Origin: Streptomyces viridochromogenes DSM 40736
Lineage (GTDB): Bacteria > Actinomycetota > Actinomycetes > Streptomycetales > Streptomycetaceae
Assembly: GCF_000158955.1 (NCBI RefSeq)
Contig: NZ_GG657757.1
Location: forward strand, 4,573,290 to 4,637,289
DNA length: 64,000 nt
Direction of reading: 5' to 3'
Program-made: the position numbers and the translations under genes
The notes under the pieces: generated by a model
What the model was told of the DNA's origin: nothing
The model's input: the letters and a program-made list of their open reading frames with translations, nothing else
Database searches by the model: none
In this document: piece by piece, positions 33,879-42,605 of the stretch
Position numbering within the stretch: position 1 is the first letter of the stretch
Layout of the letters: each line of letters begins with the position of its first letter

Positions 33879-35050
33879 CGCGCCGCCTCCACCGGGGCCG
33901 GCACCGGCAGCCGGACCAGCACCTCGAACCCCCGCCCGTCGGCTCCCCGCCCGGTCATCGCGCTCCCTCCGTGTGCCGCGGCCCGCTCCCGGATCCCGGC
34001 CAGCCCGTGGCCGCTCCCGCCGGAACCGGGCTGCGGCCCCCGTCCGTCGTCCGTCACCCGGACACTCAAGTCGTCGTCCCCGTAGGTCAGTCGCACGGCC
34101 ACGGTACGGGCGTCCGCGTGCCGGACGGTATTGGTCAGGGCTTCCTGGACGACCCGGAAGACGGTCGCCGCGACCGCCCCCGGCAACGGACGGACGATCC
34201 CGGCCGTCCCGTACCGCACCTCGAGTCCACCGGCCCGCACCCGTTCGAGCAGGTCGGGCAGGTCCGTGAGCCCCGGCTGCGGCTCACGCGGGGCGGCGCC
34301 CGCGTCCTCGTCGCCGCCGTCCCGCAGCACCCCCAGCATCTGCCGCAACTGCGCCATGGCGTCCCGCCCGGCCGCCGAGATGGCGTCGAAGGCGGCCTCG
34401 GCCCGCTCCGGCGCGGCCCGTACCGCCACCGGTCCGGCCTCCGCCTGCACGATCATCAGGCTCACCGCGTGGGACAGGACGTCGTGCATCTCCCGGGCGA
34501 TCCTGGCCCGTTCCCGCGCGGCGGCCTGCTCGGCCTCGACACGGTTCGCGCGCTGCCGGGCATCGGTGAGCCGCCCGAAGCCGTAGGCGGCCGCGAACAC
34601 GAAGAGGGAGAAGGTCAGTTCACGGGCGGAGCGGGTGTTGAGCCAGACCCCCACGGGCACGGCGACCAGCAGCACGACCCCGGTGGCGAGCCGCTTGCGG
34701 GCCGAGGACAGCGCACCGATCGTGTAGACGACCACCAGCCCGGTGTACGGCAACGGCTGCCCGGGCCCGTCCAGCGTGAACCCGTACAGCGCGCTGGTGG
34801 CCAGCACCCCGAACAGCACGCCGACGGGGGCGCGCCGCCGCCAGACCAGGGGCACCACGGTGAGGGTGCTCAGCCCGTAGGCACCCCAGGTCGCCGGCGG
34901 CGCCCCGGCCGCCCGCGGCACGACGAACGGCATGGTCATCGCGGCCTGCACGAGGAGCGCGAGTCCGATGTCGACGACCAGGGGATTGGCCGCGCCCAGC
35001 GCCCGGCCGCGCTGCCACCACACCCGTAAGTCCCCGCGTATGCCCCCCAT
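33875..35050 (-). CDS. NarL-type sensor histidine kinase with TTA codon
   Basis: A 391-aa kinase with about five or six membrane helices in residues 25-160, a HisKA_3 box (AREMHDVLSHAVSLM) and an HATPase domain (FRVVQEALTNTVRHA, GHGLAGIRERA). Codon 8 is TTA (35027-35029), the rare Leu codon that needs bldA tRNA, so translation may be tied to development; if the real start were the GTG at codon 10 the TTA would be excluded. No ribosome site precedes ATG 35050; TACCGT lies 8 nt upstream inside the palindrome ACCGTACGGT (35054-35063), suggesting a leaderless, regulated promoter. Confidence 0.88.
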   Translation of the reverse strand: MGGIRGDLRVWWQRGRALGAANPLVVDIGLALLVQAAMTMPFVVPRAAGAPPATWGAYGLSTLTVVPLVWRRRAPVGVLFGVLATSALYGFTLDGPGQPLPYTGLVVVYTIGALSSARKRLATGVVLLVAVPVGVWLNTRSARELTFSLFVFAAAYGFGRLTDARQRANRVEAEQAAARERARIAREMHDVLSHAVSLMIVQAEAGPVAVRAAPERAEAAFDAISAAGRDAMAQLRQMLGVLRDGGDEDAGAAPREPQPGLTDLPDLLERVRAGGLEVRYGTAGIVRPLPGAVAATVFRVVQEALTNTVRHADARTVAVRLTYGDDDLSVRVTDDGRGPQPGSGGSGHGLAGIRERAAAHGGSAMTGRGADGRGFEVLVRLPVPAPVEAAR

Positions 35051-35106
35051 GCGACCGTACGGTAACCGGCGGGCCGGGCCGACGCGGCCGGATCATCGTC
35101 CCCGCT

Positions 35107-35427
35107 TCACGCCCCCGCGGCCCGGAAGGTGACCTCCCGGCGGACGGCCTCGTCGATCTCGTCGAGGGTGACCAGTGGCGTCGCCCGGGTCCGCACGGTC
35201 CCACTGGCCTTGACGGTGAGGCTGACGGCGGCCATGGAGACGCTGTCGGGGAAGTCGACGATCATCACCAGATCGTCCTCCCCGAAGGCGAAGTACATCG
35301 ACTCGATCCGCCCGCCGAGCCCGCCGACGACCTGTTCAACGGCCTCCCGTCGCCCACTCGCCCCTTCCTTGAGCAGCCCCTTGGTGCCTTCGGTGGTGTA
35401 ACTGGCCTGAATGAGGAACTTCGGCAT
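35107..35427 (-). CDS. GYD-domain protein
   Basis: A 106-aa protein beginning MPKFLIQASYTTEGTKGLLKEG and containing FGEDDLVMIVDFPD, both typical of the GYD family of small ferredoxin-like-fold proteins. Function is unknown. It stands alone between the kinase operon and a lipoprotein gene. Confidence 0.85.
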   Translation of the reverse strand: MPKFLIQASYTTEGTKGLLKEGASGRREAVEQVVGGLGGRIESMYFAFGEDDLVMIVDFPDSVSMAAVSLTVKASGTVRTRATPLVTLDEIDEAVRREVTFRAAGA

Positions 35428-35548
35428 GGCTGTCTACCGCCCATCGGTCGTCCGGTGTGCGACATGCCTTCCCGCCGTCCCTCACGCCGTTGCGCCCGCG
35501 GCACCGCATTCACTCTTTGGCACCGGCGGCGGGGCCCTCCCGCGGGCG

Positions 35549-35911
35549 TCAGGGGACGGCGAACTCCAGTACGGCGGTCTTGCCGTGGTGTGCGACGACC
35601 TTCACCTTCAGGTCGAAGCCGAACTGGGCCACGCCGCCCCGGCCGCCGAGGTTCGTGATCGTGCCCGGTGTCCGGAAGGTGACGGAGTCGTCCACGGAGA
35701 CATGGACGGTCACCCCGTTCGCTGTGATGTCCGCCGTGGAGGTCACCAGCACCTCGCACGCACCGTCCGAGCAGGCCGCGAAGTCGTCGCCGTCCGCCGC
35801 CTCGGCCGTTGCGTTGCTGCCGCCGTCCTCGTGCGTCCCGCCGCTCCCGCACCCCCCGACGGCCAGCACCAGCCCGGCGACCACGAACCCGGCGCCCTTG
35901 CTCCTGAGCAT
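35549..35911 (-). CDS. Small secreted lipoprotein
   Basis: A 120-aa protein with a lipoprotein signal (GLVLAVGGC, Cys21 for lipid attachment), an acidic Gly/Ala linker and a beta-rich domain holding two Cys (AACSDGACEVLV) and ADITANGVTVHV. I do not recognise a named family. GGAGAGGGG lies upstream of ATG 35911, and a duplicated GTAGTAC just before that may belong to the promoter. Confidence 0.7.
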   Translation of the reverse strand: MLRSKGAGFVVAGLVLAVGGCGSGGTHEDGGSNATAEAADGDDFAACSDGACEVLVTSTADITANGVTVHVSVDDSVTFRTPGTITNLGGRGGVAQFGFDLKVKVVAHHGKTAVLEFAVP

Positions 35912-36448
35912 TCGGCACCCCTCTCCGTACTACGTACTACGGCTTGCCTCGCGAGGCTGTTCAGCCGACGACCCGTCACCTGATTCGAACGAGGACTTTC
36001 CGCCGACAGTTCGCCTCCTGACAGTCGCCATTTCCGGAGTGCCGGGTTTTCCATTCGACTGATCCGTTCCGGAGAAAATCGTTCCGGAGAAAACCGTTCC
36101 GGAGGAACCGGGGGGCCGACCGGCGAGGGGCCTGCCTCACCCGTGGGGCGGGCCTCGGCCCTGTCCGGCGCCCGTCCGCGACAGCGGGAACCGGCCGATG
36201 ACCTGTGCGCCCTGTCGATCGCTCTGGCGTGACCGCGACCTTCGGGGTTCTCAGGACGTCCACATTCCGCGAATGGGTTTTCGAACCTGCTTCGCTTCTC
36301 CTTCCCTTCCGTCCCGGGTGAATCATCCGTTCTCACAGGGGGCGGCAGATACTGTCGAATTCCGCCCCGGCCGGGCGATCGGTGATTTCAGGACGTTGTC
36401 CCACAGGGAAAGCGGGAAATCGTTCCGGCATATCTACGATCGCAGGCT
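35912..36448. other. Intergenic region of about 540 bp, less GC-rich
   Basis: No convincing gene is seen. Parts are clearly poorer in GC than the flanks, unlike coding DNA here. It holds three tandem 15-bp repeats (36065-36109) and, at its right end, TACGAT (36435-36440) 8 nt before the next start codon. It presumably carries promoters of the divergent lipoprotein and amine-oxidase-remnant operon. Confidence 0.5.
36065..36109. repeat. Three tandem 15-bp repeats
   Basis: Units CGTTCCGGAGAAAAT, CGTTCCGGAGAAAAC and CGTTCCGGAGGAACC lie head to tail in the intergenic region, more than 330 bp from the nearest start codon. Confidence 0.85.
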
Positions 36449-36844
36449 ATGACCGACTTACCTCGGGACGACTCCGCCACCCGTGCGCGCCGGCAGACCT
36501 GTCTCAAGCTCGCCCGCGAACTCCTCCTCGTCGGGCCGGACGGCAAGGACCTCAAGCTCGAGCCCGACGACGCCGCCCGCTGGGACTCCATGCGCGGCGC
36601 CGAGCGCTACGTCCACGCCCTGCGCAACGGTGAGGCCGCCCTCTGCACCGCGCATCAGATGACCAGCTTCCACCTGGACGTCTCCCGGCCCGAGGGCCCC
36701 GTGCACTTCGCCGGCGAGCACACCTCCCTCAAGCACGCCTGGATCGAGGGCGCCCTGGAGAGCGCCGTGCGCGCCGCCCTCGAAGTCCACCAGGCGCCAC
36801 CGGTCACCACCCCGGGCGCCGACCGGGAGGGGGAGGGTTCATGA
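36449..36844 (+). CDS. Internally deleted flavin amine oxidase remnant (TTA codon 4)
   Basis: A 131-aa frame. Its last 45 residues ([20 protein letters not shown]) are the hallmark C-terminal FAD-contact segment of flavin monoamine/L-amino-acid oxidases. The Rossmann GxGxxG start and the substrate domain are missing; enzymes of the family have 450-550 residues, so this cannot be a working oxidase. Codon 4 is TTA (36458-36460). The frame is open and its stop overlaps the next gene as ATGA, so it may be kept for translational coupling or a small role. TACGAT upstream suggests a near-leaderless mRNA. Confidence 0.65.
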   Translation: MTDLPRDDSATRARRQTCLKLARELLLVGPDGKDLKLEPDDAARWDSMRGAERYVHALRNGEAALCTAHQMTSFHLDVSRPEGPVHFAGEHTSLKHAWIEGALESAVRAALEVHQAPPVTTPGADREGEGS

Positions 36845-38688
36845 CCGCGATCGAGCCCGGGTGCACGGTCGCCCGCTATCTCGCCCTGCGGCTGGCCGAG
36901 TTGGGCATCACCCATCTGTTCGGCGTCCCCGGCAACCACCTCGGCCCGTTCCTGACGACCCTGCGGGCCGAGGGCGACATCGAGTGGGTCGGCACCCCGA
37001 CCGAGGGTGGCGCGGGTCAGGCCGCCGACGCCTTCGCCCGCATCCACGGTGTGGGAGCCGCGGCCGTCACGTACAGCGTGGGGGCGTTCAACCTCCTGGG
37101 CGCCTGCGGGGGCGCCTTCGTCGAGCGGATCCCGCTCATCGCGGTCAACGCCTCGCCGCCGTACGAGCAGTGGCAGAACTACCGCGCCCTCGGGCTGCTC
37201 ACCTCGCACATGAGCCCCCGCCCGGAGAGCAACCTGGACGTCTACCGGCAGGTCACCGTGGACGCGCAGGTCATCTCCAACCCGGGACTCGCGCCCGGCC
37301 AGATCGACGCCGCGCTCACCGTGTGCCTCACCGAGCGCCGGCCGGTCTACCTGGAGGTCATGGAGGACCTGTGGGACGAGCCGTGTCCCGAGCCCGGGGC
37401 GCCGATCGTCCCCCGCGAGCGGCCGTTCAGCGCGCGCGCCCAGCGCATGCTGGACCAGGCCGTGCAGGCGGTCCTCACCCTGGTCGAGGAGCATCCCGGC
37501 CCGGACGGCAGGCCCCGCCCGATCGTGTGGGCCGGCGAGGAGATCGACCGGTTCCGCCTCGGCGAGCGGCTCACCGACCTGGTGGAGGCCACGGGCGTGC
37601 CGTTCTGCACGACCGTCGGCGCCAAGGCCGTCGTGGACGAGGACCTGCCGCAGTTCCACGGCGTGTACAACGGCGGGGCCAGCCACCCGGACGTGCACAG
37701 CGTCTTCAAGGACTGGGCCACCTGCCGGATCGGGCTCGGCGCCTGGTCCACGTCGAAGAACCTCGGCGGCGAGCAGTGCGTGGGCGGCGACTGGGTGATG
37801 GCGGCGAACGGCGGTGTCAGCGTCGGCACGTCCTACTTTCCCGACGTCCAGCTCGAACTGCTGCTGCCGGCCCTCCAGGACGCGCTGGTGAAGGCGTACG
37901 GCACCGGGGGCCTGTCCGCCGACTACTACGCCGAGTCCTACGCCCACCACGGCTCACCGGGCGACCGCCCCCCGGCCCTGGAACAGCACCGCGCCGCACT
38001 GCGCACCGGCGCCTCGCGGTCCCGCCGCACGGCCGGACACCACCTCACCTACGACGGCGTCTTCGACCGGATCAACCACTTCCTGAACCACGACACCGCG
38101 GAGGACTGGACAGTCGTCTCGGACGCCGCGTTCTCCCTCATCGGCTCGATGAACCTGGCCCTGCCCGCGGGCGGGTTCCTCTCCCAGGTCAGCTGGCTGT
38201 CCATCGGCTGGTCGGTCGGCGCGGCCACCGGCGCCGCGCTCGCCCCCGAGCGCGAGTACGCCCGCCCGATGGTGTTCGTGGGCGACGGCGCCTTCCAGGA
38301 GACCTGCCAGGAGCTCTCCACCCACACCCGGCTCGGCATCCGCTCGGTGGTGTTCGTCATGGACAACGGCCACTTCTACGGCGTCGAGCAGATGCTGGTG
38401 CACCCGGAGTACTACGCGGACCGGGAGGACGGCGCCGACCCGGACTTCTACAACGTCCTCCACCCCTGGCACTACGACCGTCTCGCGGACGTCTTCGCCG
38501 GCCGGCACACCCCGGCGAACGGCGTCAGCATCGAGCACACCACGGACCTCGACGACCTCCTGGACCGTCTCAGCGACCCGGCCGACCCGGTCAACGCGGG
38601 TCCCCTCCTGGTCCGTGTCCGTCTGCACCGCCACGACTACCCGCGCGCGATGGCCTACAAGGTTCCGAAGGAGAAGGCACATGGCTGA
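36841..38688 (+). CDS. Thiamine-diphosphate-dependent decarboxylase (indolepyruvate/phenylpyruvate decarboxylase-like)
   Basis: A 615-aa enzyme of the ThDP 2-oxoacid decarboxylase group. The N-terminal domain has [13 protein letters not shown] and the activating Glu in [16 protein letters not shown]; the C-terminal domain has the ThDP/Mg motif FVGDGAFQ followed by VMDNGHFYG. The usual reaction turns a 2-oxo acid into an aldehyde. Following an amine-oxidase remnant, it may once have acted after an amino-acid oxidase. Starts inside ATGA overlap; its stop overlaps the next gene by 8 bp. Confidence 0.82.
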   Translation: MTAIEPGCTVARYLALRLAELGITHLFGVPGNHLGPFLTTLRAEGDIEWVGTPTEGGAGQAADAFARIHGVGAAAVTYSVGAFNLLGACGGAFVERIPLIAVNASPPYEQWQNYRALGLLTSHMSPRPESNLDVYRQVTVDAQVISNPGLAPGQIDAALTVCLTERRPVYLEVMEDLWDEPCPEPGAPIVPRERPFSARAQRMLDQAVQAVLTLVEEHPGPDGRPRPIVWAGEEIDRFRLGERLTDLVEATGVPFCTTVGAKAVVDEDLPQFHGVYNGGASHPDVHSVFKDWATCRIGLGAWSTSKNLGGEQCVGGDWVMAANGGVSVGTSYFPDVQLELLLPALQDALVKAYGTGGLSADYYAESYAHHGSPGDRPPALEQHRAALRTGASRSRRTAGHHLTYDGVFDRINHFLNHDTAEDWTVVSDAAFSLIGSMNLALPAGGFLSQVSWLSIGWSVGAATGAALAPEREYARPMVFVGDGAFQETCQELSTHTRLGIRSVVFVMDNGHFYGVEQMLVHPEYYADREDGADPDFYNVLHPWHYDRLADVFAGRHTPANGVSIEHTTDLDDLLDRLSDPADPVNAGPLLVRVRLHRHDYPRAMAYKVPKEKAHG

Positions 38689-39190
38689 TCTCAACGTCCT
38701 GATCGCGTTCGACGCGGCGACGATCGTCGAACGCAACCCCAATGCCTCACGCAACCCCGACGCCCCGACCCAGGTCGACCACAGCCTGATCTACATGACC
38801 ACCCGGCACGACCACATCGTGGGCACGTCGGGAGCCGAGCTGAACCTCCGGGCCGAACCCGGGGACAGCATCAGGTGGCGCGAGACGACCCTGTCGCTCG
38901 GCAGCGACTACAAGGCCCTGCTCTACCGGTACGTCAGCAACGACAGCCAGCACCAGCTGATCCGGACCCCCGAGATCGAGGTGATCGACGGCATCTACCC
39001 CCTGCCGAAGGAGGGCAGCGAGGGCAGGCCGGAGTTCGACACCCAGCGCTATCAGGACCACTACTGGCGCACGACCGTCAAGAAGCGCGGCCAGGTCGTC
39101 TACCACTTCTCCTTCCAGATCCTGGACCGCCACCGCCAGTTGAAGGGCTACTTCCAGTGGGACCCGTTCATCACCATCGAGGACTCCTGA
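38681..39190 (+). CDS. AidA/PixA inclusion-body family protein
   Basis: A 169-aa protein with the clear family pattern: LNVLIAFDAATIVERNPN, PDAPTQVDHSLIYM, AEPGDSIRWRETTLSL and GYFQWDPFITI near the end. PixA forms crystalline inclusions in Xenorhabdus and AidA is linked to quorum-dependent host interaction in other bacteria; the biochemical role is unknown. A GAAGGAGAAGG ribosome site lies upstream and the start overlaps the decarboxylase gene by 8 bp, so the two are made together. Confidence 0.88.
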   Translation: MADLNVLIAFDAATIVERNPNASRNPDAPTQVDHSLIYMTTRHDHIVGTSGAELNLRAEPGDSIRWRETTLSLGSDYKALLYRYVSNDSQHQLIRTPEIEVIDGIYPLPKEGSEGRPEFDTQRYQDHYWRTTVKKRGQVVYHFSFQILDRHRQLKGYFQWDPFITIEDS

Positions 39191-39195
39191 CGGCG

Positions 39196-39469
39196 TCAGG
39201 GCCTGCGTAGTCCCGCGATGAGGAGCCCGACCAGCCGGCGCGGGTCGTGGCGGGGAACGTTGTCCGCCCCGATGCACAGGTTCGGAGTGCAGGGCGGCGG
39301 CGAGGCCGTGCTCGGTCGCGAGGACGTCGACGAACTGGTCGTCCGCCCGGGTCGGGAAGCGGCGGAGGTCCGCCCGGGTCGGGAAGTGGCGGTAGATCGT
39401 GCTCACCCCGACTCCGGCCCCGGCCGTGGCCCCCGGCACCGACCTGGCCCCGCACGAGAAGCACGGCAC
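39196..39469 (-). pseudogene. Decayed TetR-family regulator
   Basis: On the minus strand a TetR recognition helix is intact (AGVGVSTIYRHFPTRADL) but is followed by a duplicated piece (RFPTRAD twice) and then the frame is lost. About 150 bp later another frame encodes the typical TetR C-terminus (DPRRLVGLLIAGLRRP and stop at 39196). The first helices and the ligand domain are missing. It is a broken regulator lying between the AidA/PixA gene and a LysR gene. Confidence 0.7.
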
Positions 39470-39543
39470 CCCGCCGGCGCCGCTCGACCCGGCCCTGCGC
39501 CGCCGCTGACCGGCGGCGCGGCCCCGCGGTTAGGGTGAGCGGC

Positions 39544-40455
39544 GTGGAGCTCCTGCACCTGCGTTACTTCGTCGCCGTCGCCCAAGAACTGAACTTCTCC
39601 ACCGCGGCCCGCAAACTGCACATGGCGGCCTCCCCGTTGAGCCGGCGTATCAGGGATCTCGAGAACGAGCTCGGACACCGGCTGTTCGACCGGGACACCC
39701 ATCATGTGCGGCTCACCACGGCCGGCAGCGCGCTGCTGCCGATCGCGCGCGGTGTCCTGGAGCAGGTCGACTCCATCCAGTGGCGGCTGGACGAGACCAC
39801 CCGCCCACGGCGGACCACCCTGCTGCTCGGCGTGCCCAGCGGTGTCCACCCGGACCTGAGGACCCGGATGGACGACCTCGCCGAGCGGGTCGCCGACCGG
39901 TTCGAGATCAAACGCTGGCCGGGCGGCACCGAGCGGCTGGTGGACGCGGTGTGCGACGGCAGACTGGCGCTGACCCTGGCCCGGCTCCCGGCCGGCGGCG
40001 ACCCGGCCCTGGAACAGCTGCCGGTGATGTCGGAGCGGCTCGGCGCGGTCGTGCCCAGGGACCGGTTCGCGGGGCGTGAGTCGATCGCCCTGGCGGAGCT
40101 GACCGAGCTCGCCTACGCGGGGTCCCCCACGGCCGTGACCAACGCGTATTTCCGGGGGCTCGACCAGCAGCTCTCCGAGCTGGGCATCAGGAAACGGATC
40201 GATCTGGGCAGCGCCACTTTCGAGGGAGTTTCCGAAATCGTGTCCAGTGGTCTGGCATTCTCCATTTCCATGCTGGATCCGCGGAGTCCGGTGCAGAATT
40301 ACCGTCTCGACAATGTGACCGTCCTGCCCTTCTCGGATTTCCAGCCCCGGCTGGAGACCGGACTGCTGTGGCGCAAGGACCGGGCGCACGGCGGTGACCT
40401 GGAGGAAGTCATCGCCGTCGCGCGTGAGGTCTTCGCCGAACCGCTCCACGCATAA
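39544..40455 (+). CDS. LysR-family regulator
   Basis: A 303-aa regulator. N-terminal winged helix (LRYFVAVAQELNFSTAARKL, SPLSRRIRDLENELGHRLF) and a substrate-binding-like domain. The C-terminal half is less GC-biased around 40200-40320. AGGGTGA lies 5 nt before GTG 39544. It ends in a terminator and precedes the five-gene acyl-CoA operon on the same strand, which it may control. Confidence 0.9.
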   Translation: MELLHLRYFVAVAQELNFSTAARKLHMAASPLSRRIRDLENELGHRLFDRDTHHVRLTTAGSALLPIARGVLEQVDSIQWRLDETTRPRRTTLLLGVPSGVHPDLRTRMDDLAERVADRFEIKRWPGGTERLVDAVCDGRLALTLARLPAGGDPALEQLPVMSERLGAVVPRDRFAGRESIALAELTELAYAGSPTAVTNAYFRGLDQQLSELGIRKRIDLGSATFEGVSEIVSSGLAFSISMLDPRSPVQNYRLDNVTVLPFSDFQPRLETGLLWRKDRAHGGDLEEVIAVAREVFAEPLHA

Positions 40456-40498
40456 ACTCCACGAACGCTTCACCAATCGCTTCACCAATCGCTTCACG

Positions 40499-40529
40499 AA
40501 GCGGTATGACCACTGCGGTCATACCGCTT
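40499..40529 (+). terminator. Stem-loop terminator after the LysR gene
   Basis: A perfect 13-bp stem (AAGCGGTATGACC with GGTCATACCGCTT) and 5-nt loop, then TTCGTT. Just before it the unit CGCTTCACCAAT occurs twice in tandem (40466-40490). Confidence 0.88.
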
Positions 40530-40632
40530 TTCGTTATTCGGTCATTCCGTTTCGTTCCGTTTCCCGCACCTCCTTGCTAACTTAGTTTCCAGATACACAT
40601 ACATGGTGAAGCGAGGAAGGGAAGGAAAAGTG

Positions 40633-41802
40633 ATGACGGACCTCACGGACACCGCCGCCGGCCCCCTGGAGGGCGTGCGCGTGATCGACCTCTCGACCGT
40701 GGTGATGGGCCCCTACGCCGCCCAGATCCTCGGCGACCTGGGCGCCGACGTGATCAAGATCGAGTCGCCCTCCGACACCGTGCGCGTGGGCCACTACAAG
40801 ACCACGCCGGGCATGACCCCGCTGAACCTCAACGTCAACCGCAACAAGCGCAGCGTCGCCCTCAACCTCAAGGACGACACGGACCGCGAGCGGGCGCTGC
40901 GGCTGATCGACACCGCGGACGTGCTGATCACCAACATGCGGCCCGGCGCGCTGCACCGCCTCGGCCTGTCCTACACCGACATCGCCGCCCGCAACCCCGG
41001 CCTCGTGTACGCGCACGCCCAGGGCTTCCGCAGCGACTCGGACCGCGCCGGCAACGCCGCGTACGACGAGACCGTGCAGGCCGCTTCCGGCCTGGTCGAC
41101 ATCGCCGACCGCGCGCTGGGCGAGCCCGTCTACCTGCCGACCATCATCGGCGACAAGGTCTCCTCGCTGACCATCGCCTACAGCGTGCTGGCCGCCCTGC
41201 TGCACCGGAACCGGACCGGCGAGGGCCAGCTCGTCGAGATCCCGATGACGGACACGCTGATCGCGTTCAACCTGGTGGAGCACCTGGCCGGGCACACCCA
41301 CGTGCCCGAGAGCGCCCCCACCGGGTTCCCGCTGTCGATGCTCAAGGGACACAAGGCGGTGCGCACCAAGGACGGCCTGGCCTGTGTCATCCCGTACAAC
41401 CCGCAGAACTACCGGGACTTCTTCACCGCCGCCGGACGCCCGGACCTCGCCGAGGACCCGCGCGTGGGCGGGGACGCCGTCGACAGCGCCGACCACGAGG
41501 ACCTGGCCGCCCTGGTCGACGCGTGCGCCCCGGAACTGACCACCGAGGAGTGGGCGGAGGTCTGCGCGAAGCACAGCATCCCGATGGCGCCGGTACTGGA
41601 ACTGGACCGTGCCCACGACGACCCGTACGTCCGCGACGGCCACCTGCTGGACACCGTCGAGCACCCCACCGAGGGCTCGGTCCGCACCATCGGCATCCCG
41701 CTGCGCTTCTCCGCCACGCCCGGCTCGATCCGCCGTCTGGCGCCGGTCGCCGGCCAGGACACCGAGGACGTCCTCGCCGAACTCGACGCCGCCACCCGCT
41801 GA
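40633..41802 (+). CDS. Class III (CaiB/BaiF-type) CoA-transferase
   Basis: A 389-aa enzyme that moves CoA between carboxylic acids. Family marks: GVRVIDLSTVVMGPYAAQ, LGDLGADVIKIE, NVNRNKRSVALNL and the catalytic Asp probably in AAYDETVQAASG. ATG 40633 has GGAAGGA upstream. It is first in a five-gene operon; 48 bp before the start is the inverted repeat CTAACTTAG (40577-40585) in an AT-rich promoter region, a possible LysR or other regulator site. It probably activates the pathway acid to its CoA ester. Confidence 0.88.
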   Translation: MTDLTDTAAGPLEGVRVIDLSTVVMGPYAAQILGDLGADVIKIESPSDTVRVGHYKTTPGMTPLNLNVNRNKRSVALNLKDDTDRERALRLIDTADVLITNMRPGALHRLGLSYTDIAARNPGLVYAHAQGFRSDSDRAGNAAYDETVQAASGLVDIADRALGEPVYLPTIIGDKVSSLTIAYSVLAALLHRNRTGEGQLVEIPMTDTLIAFNLVEHLAGHTHVPESAPTGFPLSMLKGHKAVRTKDGLACVIPYNPQNYRDFFTAAGRPDLAEDPRVGGDAVDSADHEDLAALVDACAPELTTEEWAEVCAKHSIPMAPVLELDRAHDDPYVRDGHLLDTVEHPTEGSVRTIGIPLRFSATPGSIRRLAPVAGQDTEDVLAELDAATR

Positions 41803-41821
41803 TTGCCACAGGAGGACAGTC

Positions 41822-42598
41822 ATGAGCACCCCCACACCTCCCGTCGTGCGCACCGAACGCATCGGCTCCGCCCTGCTGATCACCCTCGACCGCCCCGAGG
41901 CCCGCAACGCCGTGAACGCGGCGACCGCCACCGCGCTGGCCGCCGCACTCGACGAGTTGGAGGCCGACCCCGAGCTGCGGGCCGGCGTCCTGACCGGCGA
42001 GGGCGGCACGTTCAGCGCCGGCATGGACCTCAAGGCCGCGCTGCGCGGCGAGTCGCCCGAGATCGAGGGCCGCGGCTTCGGCGGCCTGACCGAGGCCCGG
42101 CCGGACAAGCCGCTGATCGCCGCCGTGGAGGGCTTCGCCATGGGTGGCGGCTTCGAACTGGCCCTGGCCTGCGACCTGATCGTCGCCGCCGAGGACGCCC
42201 GGTTCGGCCTGCCCGAGGTCAAGCGCGGGCTGATCGCCGCGGGCGGCGGCGTGATCCGGCTGCCGAAGCGCATTCCGCACCACCTCGCGATGGAGTTCCT
42301 GCTGACCGGCGAGCCGGTCGACGGCCGGCGGGCCGGGGAACTGGGCCTGGCCAACCGGGTCACCGCGAAGGGGCAGGCCGTCGCCGAGGCGCTCCGGCTG
42401 GCCGAACGGGTCGCGGAGAACGCCCCGCTCGCGTTGGCGACCGTCAAGCGCGTCGTCCGCGCCGCCGACGGAGCCTCCGAGGAGGAGGCCTTCGCCTTCC
42501 AGCGCACGCAGATGAAGACCCTGATGGCCTCGGACGACGTGCGCGAGGGCATGACCGCCTTCGCCGAGCGCCGCCCCGCGCGGTGGACCGGGCGGTGA
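41822..42598 (+). CDS. Enoyl-CoA hydratase/isomerase
   Basis: A 258-aa crotonase-fold enzyme. FSAGMDLKAA forms the oxyanion region and VEGFAMGGGFELALACDLIVAAE the CoA site; the catalytic Glu is probably in LPEVKRGLIAAGGG. It likely hydrates a 2-enoyl-CoA. AGGAGGA-type ribosome site (CAGGAGGACAG) lies directly before ATG 41822. Confidence 0.9.
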   Translation: MSTPTPPVVRTERIGSALLITLDRPEARNAVNAATATALAAALDELEADPELRAGVLTGEGGTFSAGMDLKAALRGESPEIEGRGFGGLTEARPDKPLIAAVEGFAMGGGFELALACDLIVAAEDARFGLPEVKRGLIAAGGGVIRLPKRIPHHLAMEFLLTGEPVDGRRAGELGLANRVTAKGQAVAEALRLAERVAENAPLALATVKRVVRAADGASEEEAFAFQRTQMKTLMASDDVREGMTAFAERRPARWTGR

Positions 42599-42605
42599 GC
42601 CGGAC

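Noticed and set aside
35975-36000. GATTCGAAC, similar to a tRNA T-loop
   Set aside because: The flanking bases do not form a 5-bp T-stem and no anticodon arm, acceptor stem or D-arm is present on either strand.
36861-38702. An open frame of 613 codons overlapping the ThDP decarboxylase in another frame
   Set aside because: It is Arg/Pro-rich with no family pattern; the frame starting at 36841 has all ThDP enzyme motifs.
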